A model generated the notes under the pieces. That model searched no databases and had not been told where the DNA came from. It saw only the letters and a program-made list of their open reading frames with translations. The translations under genes and the position numbers were made by a program. Positions 37,774 through 45,758 of a stretch of DNA of 64,000 nucleotides are shown here, in pieces. The DNA comes from Haloferula sp. BvORR071. GTDB taxonomy: Bacteria > Verrucomicrobiota > Verrucomicrobiia > Verrucomicrobiales > Akkermansiaceae. Numbering within the stretch: the stretch's first letter is position 1; every line of letters begins with the position of its first letter. The stretch spans positions 124,001-188,000 of the forward strand of contig NZ_BATP01000032.1 of assembly GCF_000739615.1 (NCBI RefSeq), in the 5' to 3' direction.

Positions 37774-37790
37774 ATACCCCCTATGGGTAT
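37774..37790. promoter_or_regulatory. CsoR operator
   Basis: ATACCC-CCTAT-GGGTAT is an exact inverted repeat that matches the CsoR copper-responsive operator type (ATACCC...GGGTAT with a GC-rich middle). It lies 4 bases before the start codon of csoR, so copper-free CsoR would block its own operon. Confidence 0.8.
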
Positions 37791-37794
37791 CTGC

Positions 37795-38070
37795 ATGGAA
37801 CGCAGTTGCCACGACAGCGCCCCCCTTCTCGGCCGGGTGAACCGGATTGCCGGGCAGGTTCAGGGGATCGGACGGATGATCACGGAGAACCGGGATTGTC
37901 CGGAGATCCTGCACACGATCTCCGCGATTCACTCCGCGCTGCGCGGTCTGGAGGCGAAACTTCTGGAGGACCACGTGCGCCACTGCGTGACGGAGGCGGC
38001 GACCGACTCAAAGCAGCTCGACCGCCGGATGGAGGAGTTGATCGCGCTCTACAAGCGGCGCCTGGCCTGA
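37795..38070 (+). CDS. csoR: Copper-sensing transcriptional repressor CsoR
   Basis: The 91-residue protein is a CsoR/RcnR-family (DUF156) all-alpha repressor. The Cu(I) ligands Cys35 (NRDCPEIL), His60 and Cys64 (EDHVRHC) have the same spacing as Cys36-His61-Cys65 of M. tuberculosis CsoR, which marks it as the copper type rather than RcnR or FrmR. It binds its operator without copper and releases it when Cu(I) is bound. The start is ATG 37795; ATG 37783 lies inside the operator. The permease gene follows 20 bases downstream. Confidence 0.93.
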   Translation: MERSCHDSAPLLGRVNRIAGQVQGIGRMITENRDCPEILHTISAIHSALRGLEAKLLEDHVRHCVTEAATDSKQLDRRMEELIALYKRRLA

Positions 38071-38090
38071 ACCCCAATCCTGGACCTACG

Positions 38091-39269
38091 ATGTCATCTT
38101 CTTGCCATAATCATCAGGAATCCGCGGACCTCGAAGCCCGCCCCTCATGCTGCGCTCCCGCCCCTGCGAAGGAAATCAAGCCATCGTGCTGTGGCGGTGG
38201 TGGAGAGGTGCAGATGGCCTCTTGCTGCGGCGGAGGTGCGGAGCAGGCCGCTTCGTGCTGCGGCACTTCCGCGAAGCGCAGGGTTGATTGGATTTTGTGG
38301 GGCTCTCTCGTCTTGGTCGCCGTGGGGATCGTGGGGCACTTCATCGGCGGCGGTCCCGCGTGGTGGGGGACCTTCGCGCACGGCAGTTACGAATTCATGT
38401 CGAAGGCTTGGTGGGGCCTGCTGGCGGGTATCGTCGCGGTCGGCGTGATCGGACGCTTGCCGGAAAATCTGGTGCCGGGCCTGTTAGGCCGGGGTGGCAC
38501 TTTCGGCGGGATCCTGCGGGCGACCTTCGCCGGCGTGCTGCTGGACCTCTGCAACCACGGGATCCTGATGGTCGGCGCGCAGCTCTATCGCAAGGGCGCC
38601 TCGCTCGGCCAGACGGTGGCGTTCCTGGTGGCCAGCCCTTGGAACTCGCTTTCGTTGACCCTGATCCTGGCCGCAATGATTGGCTGGAAGTGGATGCTGC
38701 TCTTCATCGTGGCGTCGATGGTGATCGGGATTCTCACCGGCTGGATCATCGACCTGCTGGTGAAGCGCGGCAAGCTGCCGGCGAATGCGAATGCCCGCGA
38801 GCTGCCGGATGATTTCTGCTTCGGGCCGGCCTTCCGGGAAGCCTTTGGCAGGCTGAAGCCGAATGCGGCGAACCTGCGGGAGATCGCGCGGACCGGGATG
38901 TCCGAGTCGCGGATGATCCTACGCTGGATCTTCCTCGGTGTGGTGATCGCCGCGGCGATCCGGGCCTTCGTGCCGCCGGATAAGTTCCACGCCATCTTCG
39001 GTCCCACGCTGCTGGGTCTGATCAGCACCTTGGTGGCGACGACGCTCATCGAAGTCTGCTCGGAAGGCTCCAGCCCGATCGCCGCGGACCTGCTGACCCG
39101 TGCCGCCGCGCCGGGCAATGCCTTCACCTTCCTGATGGCCGGTGCCGCCACCGACTACACCGAAGTGATGGTGCTGCGCGAGATCACCAAGTCCTGGAAG
39201 GCGGCGCTCGCACTGCCCCTGATCACGGTGCCGCAGGTGCTGCTGATCGGCTGGTTGCTGAATCAGTGA
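38091..39269 (+). CDS. ArsP/SO_0444-type permease with Cys-rich N-terminus
   Basis: The 392-residue protein has a cytoplasmic-looking head of about 60 residues with at least five Cys pairs or Cys-His clusters (SSSCHNHQ, SCCAP, SCCGGGG, SCCGGGA, SCCGTS) and then about ten membrane spans of the DUF318/ArsP permease type (LLDLCNHGILMVGAQLY, SPWNSLSLTLIL, TTLIEVCSEGSSPIAADLL). It is thought to export metals or arsenic compounds, and the Cys-rich head fits loading with Cu(I) or Zn(II). It is directly downstream of csoR and probably under its control. Confidence 0.88.
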   Translation: MSSSCHNHQESADLEARPSCCAPAPAKEIKPSCCGGGGEVQMASCCGGGAEQAASCCGTSAKRRVDWILWGSLVLVAVGIVGHFIGGGPAWWGTFAHGSYEFMSKAWWGLLAGIVAVGVIGRLPENLVPGLLGRGGTFGGILRATFAGVLLDLCNHGILMVGAQLYRKGASLGQTVAFLVASPWNSLSLTLILAAMIGWKWMLLFIVASMVIGILTGWIIDLLVKRGKLPANANARELPDDFCFGPAFREAFGRLKPNAANLREIARTGMSESRMILRWIFLGVVIAAAIRAFVPPDKFHAIFGPTLLGLISTLVATTLIEVCSEGSSPIAADLLTRAAAPGNAFTFLMAGAATDYTEVMVLREITKSWKAALALPLITVPQVLLIGWLLNQ

Positions 39270-39365
39270 AGCGGGGAAAAAGTTCAAGGGTTTCCCGGAG
39301 GGTCGGTGTTTTACCCGGTGGAACGCAATATCGATGCGTTCCCAATCCGAACCGAAACCAAGACG

Positions 39366-39668
39366 ATGAAAAACAAGATCCTCAATCTCTCCGCGCTGAC
39401 ATTTGCCGCCGCCCTGTTCGGGTCCGCTGCCTATGCCCGCCCGGACTTCCCGGTGAAGCGGCTGACCCACGGTTCTGCCGCGAAAAGCGACTGCTGTCTC
39501 GTGATGGCGGATTGCAAAGGCAAAGCCTGCTGCAGCAGCAAGATGGTCGCCAAGGACGTGCCTGGTGGCCGCGCCTCACGCAGCACCTTCAAGAAGGTCC
39601 GCACCTGTGAATCCAACTGCACGCTCGCCGCTTCCGAACAGCGCGCGACCTGTGGCAAGGGGATGTAA
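39366..39668 (+). CDS. Small exported Cys-rich protein
   Basis: The 100-residue protein has a signal peptide (NILNLSALTFAAALFGSAAYA region) and seven or more Cys in the mature part (SDCCLVMADCKGKACCSSK, RTCESNCTLA, RATCGKGM). No fold is recognised. The spacing and position suggest a periplasmic metal-binding or metallothionein-like protein. It is 97 bases after the permease on the same strand. Confidence 0.6.
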   Translation: MKNKILNLSALTFAAALFGSAAYARPDFPVKRLTHGSAAKSDCCLVMADCKGKACCSSKMVAKDVPGGRASRSTFKKVRTCESNCTLAASEQRATCGKGM

Positions 39669-39707
39669 GCTCGCCGCCGGCACGGCGGCTATCCTGTCAA
39701 CTCAGCC

Positions 39708-40013
39708 ATGAACGACTCCGAATTTGATGAGCTGCTGAGGAGGGCGGCAAGGGACGAAGCGCCCTTGCCTCCGTCCTTCCGGCAAGGGGTGTGGCACCGC
39801 ATCGAAATGGCGGCGCAGCATCCTCCGGAAGGGATTCCTTGGCTCGCGGCCGTGGCCGCTGTCTTCAGCCGCCCGTGGGGAGCCTTCGCGAGTGTGGCAA
39901 CGACCGTGGCTTTGGGACTTTGGTTGGGAGCCGCGAGCTTGCCGGAAGCACCGGATGCCAAGGCTGCCTATGCCGAATCCATCAGTCCCTTTGCCCACAC
40001 CACCGCGAAGTGA
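39708..40013 (+). CDS. CnrY-like anti-sigma factor candidate
   Basis: The 101-residue protein has a short cytoplasmic head (MNDSEFDELLRRAARDEAP), one membrane span (about residues 57-77, GAFASVATTVALGLWLGAA) and a short periplasmic tail. This size and topology match CnrY-type anti-sigma factors, and the next two genes are a periplasmic metal sensor and an ECF sigma factor in the same order as cnrYXH. Sequence identity to CnrY is not claimed. Confidence 0.6.
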   Translation: MNDSEFDELLRRAARDEAPLPPSFRQGVWHRIEMAAQHPPEGIPWLAAVAAVFSRPWGAFASVATTVALGLWLGAASLPEAPDAKAAYAESISPFAHTTAK

Positions 40014-40014
40014 A

Positions 40015-40479
40015 ATGAAGAAAGGGCTGACGATTCTTATCCTCGCGCTGCTGGGCGGCGTCCTCGCGTTCTGCCTCATGCGTTCGCACAAGATGGCAGA
40101 ACGGCAGGAGACCTTGCTCGACTCCATGCCCGAGCTCTCTTGGCTGCGCAGCGAGCTGAAGCTCAGCGATGATCAGTTCGCGCGGGTTTCCGAGTTGCAT
40201 GCAGCCTACCGGCCGAAGTGCATGGAAATGTGCCAGCGCATCGCTGCCGCTCGCTCAAAGGTCGAGACGCTCGCTCGGGCCAGCCGTGAGGTCAGTCCTG
40301 AGCTCGAGGCGGCGCTGAAGGAACATGCGGAGACCGACGCCCAGTGTCGGCGGGCGATGGTGCAACACATGTACGAAACCGCTGCGGTTCTCGATTCCGA
40401 TCAGGCGGCCCGCTATCTGGAAACGATGTTGCCCTTGGCGCTGGAGGGCAGCCATGGCGATCCGCATGGCGGTCACTAG
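40015..40479 (+). CDS. Periplasmic heavy-metal sensor (CnrX/Spy-like)
   Basis: The 154-residue protein has an N-terminal membrane anchor (MKKGLTILILALLGGVLAFC) and an all-helical periplasmic part with two LxxxQ-type motifs (LKLSDDQFARV and LDSDQAARYLETML), as in the Spy/CpxP and CnrX sensors. The tail is His-rich (GSHGDPHGGH). In CnrX, metal binding releases the anti-sigma factor. It starts one base after the stop of the anti-sigma candidate, and the sigma gene follows after 12 bases. Confidence 0.75.
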   Translation: MKKGLTILILALLGGVLAFCLMRSHKMAERQETLLDSMPELSWLRSELKLSDDQFARVSELHAAYRPKCMEMCQRIAAARSKVETLARASREVSPELEAALKEHAETDAQCRRAMVQHMYETAAVLDSDQAARYLETMLPLALEGSHGDPHGGH

Positions 40480-40491
40480 GACAGCACCGCT

Positions 40492-41061
40492 ATGGACCTT
40501 TCCGATGCCGAATTGATGGGTCGTCTGGCACGGGGCGAGGATCTCGCGTTGAATTCTCTGATGGACCGCTGGGGCGCACGAATCACCTCGTTCCTGCACA
40601 AGATGACGGGCAATCGCGAAACTGCCGACGATCTGGCGCAAGAGACCTTCGTGAAGCTCTACCAGTCGTGTGCGCGCTACCGTCCCAGCGGAAGTTTCAG
40701 CACCTATCTGTTCACGATTGCATCCAACCTCGCGCGCAATCACGCCCGCTGGAGAATCCGCCATCCCGCGCTGGAATTGGATGCTGCGGCTGACGGTGCG
40801 GGTCATGCCGCGCTTGAGCCGGCCGATCCCGGGAAGACCCCGGAGGAGGCAGCCCAAGCAAGCGAACGGGCCCAGGCGATCGACGATGAGTTCTTGAAAC
40901 TCCCTGACGACTTGCGGGAGGCGATGTCGCTCTTTATCTACGAGGATATGAGCTATGCGGACATTGCCGCGATCACCCGTTGCAGTCCGAAGGCAGTGGA
41001 GACCCGCATCTATCGGGCCCGCCAGATCCTCAAGGAACGACTCAAGCATTTCGGGTCCTGA
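40492..41061 (+). CDS. ECF-family RNA polymerase sigma factor (CnrH-like position)
   Basis: The 189-residue protein has sigma region 2 (GRLARGEDLALNSLMDRW, then QETFVKLYQSCARYRPSG with the -10 recognition helix) and region 4 (SYADIAAITRCSPKAVETRI, an HTH). The linker is Ala/Pro-rich. It has no signal peptide. Placed after an anti-sigma candidate and a periplasmic sensor, it completes a cnrYXH-like set, probably switched on by periplasmic metal. copA follows after 37 bases and may be a target or a co-transcribed gene. Confidence 0.9.
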   Translation: MDLSDAELMGRLARGEDLALNSLMDRWGARITSFLHKMTGNRETADDLAQETFVKLYQSCARYRPSGSFSTYLFTIASNLARNHARWRIRHPALELDAAADGAGHAALEPADPGKTPEEAAQASERAQAIDDEFLKLPDDLREAMSLFIYEDMSYADIAAITRCSPKAVETRIYRARQILKERLKHFGS

Positions 41062-41097
41062 GAGACGCCGCCCAAGAAGCCCCTCCCCGTTGCCAAT

Positions 41098-43209
41098 ATG
41101 AAAGCACTCCTCATCTTCCTTCCTGCTCTCTTTCTAACAGCCGCGCAGGCGCGCGTGGTCGAATACAACCTGGAAGTCGCCGAACAAGCGTGGAGCCCCG
41201 AGCCGGGTATCAAGACGGTGCGGGCGCTGACCTTGAACGGCGGCGTCCCGGGGCCGACGCTGCGCTTCCACGAAGGCGACATCGCGCGGATCCACGTGCA
41301 CAACAGCCTGAAGCATGACGAAACCTCGATTCACTGGCACGGCGTGCTGGTGCCGAATGCTCAGGACGGGGTGCCCTACCTCACCACGCCGCCGATCAAG
41401 GCGGGCACCACGCACACCTTCGAGTTTCCGCTCAAGCACTCCGGCACCTATTGGTATCACAGCCACACCGGCTTGCAGGAACAGCAGGGCGTCTATGGCT
41501 CGATCGTGATCGAGCCGAAGGGCGGGGAGCCGGTGCATGCCGCGCGGGAGCAGGTGGTGGTGCTGTCCGACTGGACCACCGAGAATCCGCACGAGGTGAT
41601 GCGCACGCTGATGCGGGGCAGCGATTGGTATGCCATCCGCAAGGGCAGCGCGCAGAGCCTCACCGGCGCGGCCCGGGCCGGGGCCATGAAGGATTTCTGG
41701 GAGCGCGAGCGGATGCGCATGCCGGCGATGGATATTTCCGATGTCGCCTATGATGCCTTCCTGGCGAACGGGAAGCGCGCGATCCAGGTGCCGGGGAAGC
41801 CGGGCGAGCGGGTGCGGCTGCGCTTCATCAACTCCGCCGCCTCCACCTACTTCTATTTGGAGTCTGCGACCGGGCCGATGACGATCGTGGCGGCGGATGG
41901 TCCGGCGGTGAAACCGCTCTCGGTGAAGCGGCTGCTGGTCGGGATGGCAGAGACCTACGATGTGATTGTCCGGGTGCCGGAGTCCGGCCAATGGGAGGTG
42001 CGGGCTACCTCTCAGGATGGCTCCGGCCATGCCTCGGTTCTGCTTGGCAGTGGCGAGCTGCACGCCGCCCCGGAGATCCCGCGCCCGGACCTCTATCGCA
42101 TGGACTACATGACGGCCGGCCTGAACGACATGGACGACGGCATGGACATGGAGGGGATGAATCACTCCGCCATGTCGATGCAGGGCATGGACATGGGCGG
42201 CATGAAGGGCATGGACCACGGCAAGATGGACATGGGCGGGAACGAGAGCGAGCGGCCCCTGGCACCTTACTCGAAGCTGCATGCCACCAAGAGCACCGCT
42301 TACGATTCCTCTCATCCGCGTCGCACGATCCCGCTGCGCCTGACCGGCGACATGGAGCGCTACATCTGGTCCTTCAATGGCAAGACCATGGCGGAGGACG
42401 GCGTGATCAAGATCAAGCGCGGTGAGGTGCTGCGGCTGGAAATGGTGAACGACACCATGATGCATCACCCGATCCACCTGCACGGCCACTTCTTCCGCGT
42501 GTTGGAGGGGCAGGGCAGCGATGCCCCGCTCAAGCACACCATCGACGTGCCGCCGATGGGCAAGCGCACGATCGAATTCGAGGCGGACGAGAGCGGCGAC
42601 TGGCTCTTCCACTGCCACTTGCTCTACCACATGCATGCCGGGATGGCGCGGGTCTTCTCTTACGAGGAGCAGGGACCGGAGCACATGCCGCAGATGGGCG
42701 AGCACGCGGAGGATCCCTTTTACGCGATGATCGACGGCTCAGTTCAGAGCCACATGAGCATGGGGATGCTGACCTTCATGAACTCGCACAACGACTTCTT
42801 CGGCACCTGGGATGTCGGCTACGGCCACCACGAAGAGGACGAGACCATGTATGAAATCGAGGCGGGCTGGAAACGCTACTTCAACCCGAACTTCTCCACG
42901 GTGCTCGGCTACCGCTTCACCAACATGGAGGACGAGGAAGACCGGGCCTTTGCCGGCTTCCAGTACCGGCTGCCCTATCTGGTGTGGAGTTCCGTCCAAT
43001 TCGACACCGCGGGCGACCTGCGCCTCGGCCTGGCGAAGAGCCTCCAGATCACCGACCGCCTCGGGGTCTTCGGCGAGGCCCGCTACGATACCGGCAGCGA
43101 GTGGGAGTGGACGCTCGGCGCCGAATACACCCTGACCAAGCAATTCTCCCTGGTCACCCAATACCATTCCGATCACGGCTTCGGGGCCGGCTTCGGATTC
43201 CATTTCTAA
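41098..43209 (+). CDS. copA: Multicopper oxidase CopA fused to a CopB-like outer-membrane barrel
   Basis: The 703-residue protein has a signal peptide (about 1-18) and a three-domain multicopper oxidase (about 20-530). Copper sites are HWHGVL (near 79), WYHSHTG (near 119), HPIHLHGHFF (near 457) and HCHLLYHMHAGM (near 505). A Met-rich insert (about 345-382; repeated MDMGGM, MKGMDHGKMDM) is typical of CopA/CueO copper oxidases. From about 535 the chain becomes CopB-like: EDPFYAMIDG, then amphipathic strands to the terminal GFGAGFGFHF ending in Phe. In other bacteria copA and copB are separate genes. It would oxidise Cu(I) in the periplasm while anchored in the outer membrane. Confidence 0.9.
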   Translation: MKALLIFLPALFLTAAQARVVEYNLEVAEQAWSPEPGIKTVRALTLNGGVPGPTLRFHEGDIARIHVHNSLKHDETSIHWHGVLVPNAQDGVPYLTTPPIKAGTTHTFEFPLKHSGTYWYHSHTGLQEQQGVYGSIVIEPKGGEPVHAAREQVVVLSDWTTENPHEVMRTLMRGSDWYAIRKGSAQSLTGAARAGAMKDFWERERMRMPAMDISDVAYDAFLANGKRAIQVPGKPGERVRLRFINSAASTYFYLESATGPMTIVAADGPAVKPLSVKRLLVGMAETYDVIVRVPESGQWEVRATSQDGSGHASVLLGSGELHAAPEIPRPDLYRMDYMTAGLNDMDDGMDMEGMNHSAMSMQGMDMGGMKGMDHGKMDMGGNESERPLAPYSKLHATKSTAYDSSHPRRTIPLRLTGDMERYIWSFNGKTMAEDGVIKIKRGEVLRLEMVNDTMMHHPIHLHGHFFRVLEGQGSDAPLKHTIDVPPMGKRTIEFEADESGDWLFHCHLLYHMHAGMARVFSYEEQGPEHMPQMGEHAEDPFYAMIDGSVQSHMSMGMLTFMNSHNDFFGTWDVGYGHHEEDETMYEIEAGWKRYFNPNFSTVLGYRFTNMEDEEDRAFAGFQYRLPYLVWSSVQFDTAGDLRLGLAKSLQITDRLGVFGEARYDTGSEWEWTLGAEYTLTKQFSLVTQYHSDHGFGAGFGFHF

Positions 43210-43237
43210 AATCCAAACTGCAATCCAATATATTACT

Positions 43238-43489
43238 ATGAAAACGACCCTTATGCTTATCGCCACCGCGATCCTTGCCTCCTGCGCCGCCAGCGGTGGT
43301 GGCAGTGCCAGCACGGCTGCCGTGAAACGTTACAACCGCGACACCTGCGTCGTGGGCGACAACAAGCTCGGCTCAATGGGGACTCCCGTCACCAAGGTCT
43401 ATGGCGACCAAGAGGTGAAGTTCTGCTGCAAGCCCTGCGTGGCCAAGTTCGAGAAGAATCCCGGGAAGTATCTGGCCAAACTGCACTGA
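43238..43489 (+). CDS. YHS/TRASH-type small lipoprotein A
   Basis: The 83-residue protein has a lipoprotein signal (LIATAILASCA) and a short domain with CVVGDNKLGSMGTPVTKVYG and KFCCKPCVAKFEKNPGKYL, which matches the YHS/TRASH pattern (C...CCxPC, ends in FxxNPxKY). YHS domains bind copper and other metals. It follows the copA fusion by 28 bases on the same strand, so it is probably part of the copper operon. Confidence 0.82.
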   Translation: MKTTLMLIATAILASCAASGGGSASTAAVKRYNRDTCVVGDNKLGSMGTPVTKVYGDQEVKFCCKPCVAKFEKNPGKYLAKLH

Positions 43490-43513
43490 ACCCCTTCAAT
43501 AGATCCACCCGAT

Positions 43514-43825
43514 ATGAAACCCTTCTTCCTGCTTCTGGCTGCCTGCGTCTTCGCCTCCTGCGCCACCACCAAGCCGGATCCGGCGGCGGCGAACGCCCCG
43601 GCCGGCAAGAAAGCGCACTCCAAAAAGGTCGCCAAAAACGAGGCCAAGCCGAAGCCCTATCCGCTGAAGAAATGCCTGGTCACCGGTGACGGGCTGGACG
43701 ACATGGACGAGCGGGTGACGACCGTTTACAAGGGCCAGACCTTCGAATTCTGCTGCAAGCCCTGCCTGAAGAAGTTCAACAAGAACCCGGAGAAATATCT
43801 CACGGCTCTAGAAAAGGCTAACTGA
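43514..43825 (+). CDS. YHS/TRASH-type small lipoprotein B
   Basis: This 103-residue paralogue of the preceding gene has a lipoprotein signal (LLLAACVFASCA), a Lys/Ala-rich linker (GKKAHSKKVAKNEAKPKPYP) and the same metal-binding core (CLVTGDGLDDMDERVTTVYK and EFCCKPCLKKFNKNPEKYL). The tandem pair probably arose by duplication; the linker differs strongly. It lies 24 bases after its sister gene. Confidence 0.82.
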   Translation: MKPFFLLLAACVFASCATTKPDPAAANAPAGKKAHSKKVAKNEAKPKPYPLKKCLVTGDGLDDMDERVTTVYKGQTFEFCCKPCLKKFNKNPEKYLTALEKAN

Positions 43826-43877
43826 TAGAGCGGCGGAACTTGTGTCGCGGCGGACCCGGTGCTATGACCGCGGCGTA

Positions 43878-45758
43878 GTGACCTTTTGTCGTCCCGCGGT
43901 CCGTCACCTCATGGCAGCGCTATTGCTGCTATCCGTCCCGGCGTGCCGCAGTCCGCAGCGGGAGGCGATCCGGACCCTGCAGAAACGCGGGGTGGACCCG
44001 ACCGCCGCCTCGCTGCTGACGGCGGTGCAGGCGGGCGATGCCGATCTTGCGCGCCTGCTGCTGCAGGCGCGCGTCTATACCGGCCAGCGCGATGCGGAGG
44101 GTAACAGCCCGCTACACATCGCGATCGACAAGGGGAACCTGGCGATTGCCTGGGGTCTGATTGAGAATGGTGCGGATCTCGGTGCAACCACGCCTGGCGG
44201 TGTCACCGCCGTTTCGCTGGCTGTTTGCCGTGGCGAGACGGCGATCACCGAGCGCCTGCTGAATGCCGGAGCACCGCCGGAGGGCAAAACGCCCGATGGC
44301 GATCAGGTGCTTCCCTGGGCGATTCGCCACGGGCGGCTTTCTTTTGTGGAGCGCCTGATGAAGGGCGGTGCCGATCCGCACCAGAAGGATGCGGCGGGCA
44401 ATCCTCTGCTGCATGTGGCGATCGAGTCCGGCCGTCGCGATCTGATGGCGGAGCTCCTGAAACTTGGAGCGGATGCCGCGGCGGTGAATGGCCCGGGCGA
44501 GTCCTCGCTGGTAGCGGCCTTGCGCAAGGATTGGCGGGACCTCGCCAAGCCGTTGGTGATGGCGGGGGCGGATCCGAATCTCCGTGATCGCAATGGCAAG
44601 GTGCCACTGCAGGCGGCGCTCGATGCGCGGGACTTGGACCTCGCGAAGCTTTTGGTGGGAGTGGGCGCGCGCCCACTCGATGGCTCGTGGGCGACCGCCT
44701 TGTGGAAGGCGTATGGCGCGCGGGACATTGAGGTGTGCCGCTTGCTGATGGGCTTGGGGATCTCGCCGGAGACCCGCGACGCGAAGGGACGCCGGCCGGT
44801 GGAAGCCGCCTTGGTCGATGACCGTCCGGATTTCCTGCATCTCTTCCTGTGCTATGGCGCGGATGGCCGGGGGCTCTTCTACGAGGCCAGCCGCCGCGGT
44901 GCGCGGGATGAACTTGAATTGCTGCTCGGCCACTGTGGCCTGCCCGGGCCCATGCCCGCGCCCTTCATCGATACCCCCTTGGGTGTGGCGATCCGCCATG
45001 GCGACCAGCGGACGGTGGAGAAGCTCTTGGAATTCGGGGCCTCGCCGGTGGAGCCGATTGGAGAAGGCCAGGCGCCGCTGCAGTTGGCGATCGTGCTCGG
45101 CCAGTCGCGGATCGTGAAGAGCCTGCTGATGGCCGGGGCGGATGCAAATACGGCCCTGAACCTGCCGGCTTCGGAGAGCTTCATCCGCCATGTGCGGGGT
45201 GGGACGATGCGCTGGCTGCTGCGGCACGACAAGAACATCACCCCCCTGATGCTGGCGGTGGATGCCGGGAATGCCGAGAGCGCCCGCCAGTTGATGGCGG
45301 CCGGCGCCAAGACCGAGGTCTGGACCAAGCCGAGCCGGATGTGGCCGATCAACATCGCCGCCCGCAAGAGCGACGTGAAGATGATGCGGGTGCTGCTCGG
45401 CAAGGATCCGGCAGTCGAGCAGCGCCGGATTGTAGTGGATCTCTCCGACCAGAAGGCGTGGATCTTCGATTCCTCCGGCTTGGAGCTCTACAGCACCCAG
45501 GTCTCCACCGGCCGTTCCGGCTTCGCGACGCCGACCGGGACTTACGCGATCACCAACAAGTACAAGACCTGGACCTCCACCTTGTATGCCGCGAGCATGC
45601 CCTTCTTCCAGCGCTTGAGCTGCGGGGACTTCGGCTTCCACCAGGGCGTGGTGCCGGGCTATCCGGCCTCGCACGGCTGCATCCGCGTGCCCTATGGGAA
45701 TGCGACGAAGCTATTCTCGCTGACGGAGCTGGGGGACCGGGTGGAGATCCGGCCGTGA
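43878..45758 (+). CDS. Ankyrin-repeat lipoprotein with C-terminal L,D-transpeptidase domain
   Basis: The roughly 626-residue protein has a lipoprotein signal (ALLLLSVPACR) and about a dozen ankyrin repeats (for example NSPLHIAIDKGNLAIAWGLI, NPLLHVAIESGRRDLMAELL). A YkuD-type L,D-transpeptidase domain occupies about 525-626, with active-site motif SHGCIRVPYGN and the preceding HQG. It should cross-link peptidoglycan or attach lipoprotein, with ankyrins binding a partner in the periplasm. The start is GTG 43878, giving an arginine-bearing n-region; GTG 43842 and ATG 43911 are alternatives. It is convergent with the exoprotease gene. Confidence 0.88.
   Translation: MTFCRPAVRHLMAALLLLSVPACRSPQREAIRTLQKRGVDPTAASLLTAVQAGDADLARLLLQARVYTGQRDAEGNSPLHIAIDKGNLAIAWGLIENGADLGATTPGGVTAVSLAVCRGETAITERLLNAGAPPEGKTPDGDQVLPWAIRHGRLSFVERLMKGGADPHQKDAAGNPLLHVAIESGRRDLMAELLKLGADAAAVNGPGESSLVAALRKDWRDLAKPLVMAGADPNLRDRNGKVPLQAALDARDLDLAKLLVGVGARPLDGSWATALWKAYGARDIEVCRLLMGLGISPETRDAKGRRPVEAALVDDRPDFLHLFLCYGADGRGLFYEASRRGARDELELLLGHCGLPGPMPAPFIDTPLGVAIRHGDQRTVEKLLEFGASPVEPIGEGQAPLQLAIVLGQSRIVKSLLMAGADANTALNLPASESFIRHVRGGTMRWLLRHDKNITPLMLAVDAGNAESARQLMAAGAKTEVWTKPSRMWPINIAARKSDVKMMRVLLGKDPAVEQRRIVVDLSDQKAWIFDSSGLELYSTQVSTGRSGFATPTGTYAITNKYKTWTSTLYAASMPFFQRLSCGDFGFHQGVVPGYPASHGCIRVPYGNATKLFSLTELGDRVEIRP

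Noticed and set aside
41134-42705. Minus-strand open frame opposite copA
   Set aside because: Shadow of the copA fusion; His/Arg-rich and without any motif.
44112-45674. Minus-strand open frame opposite the ankyrin protein
   Set aside because: Shadow of the repeated ankyrin codons; no ribosome site or domain.
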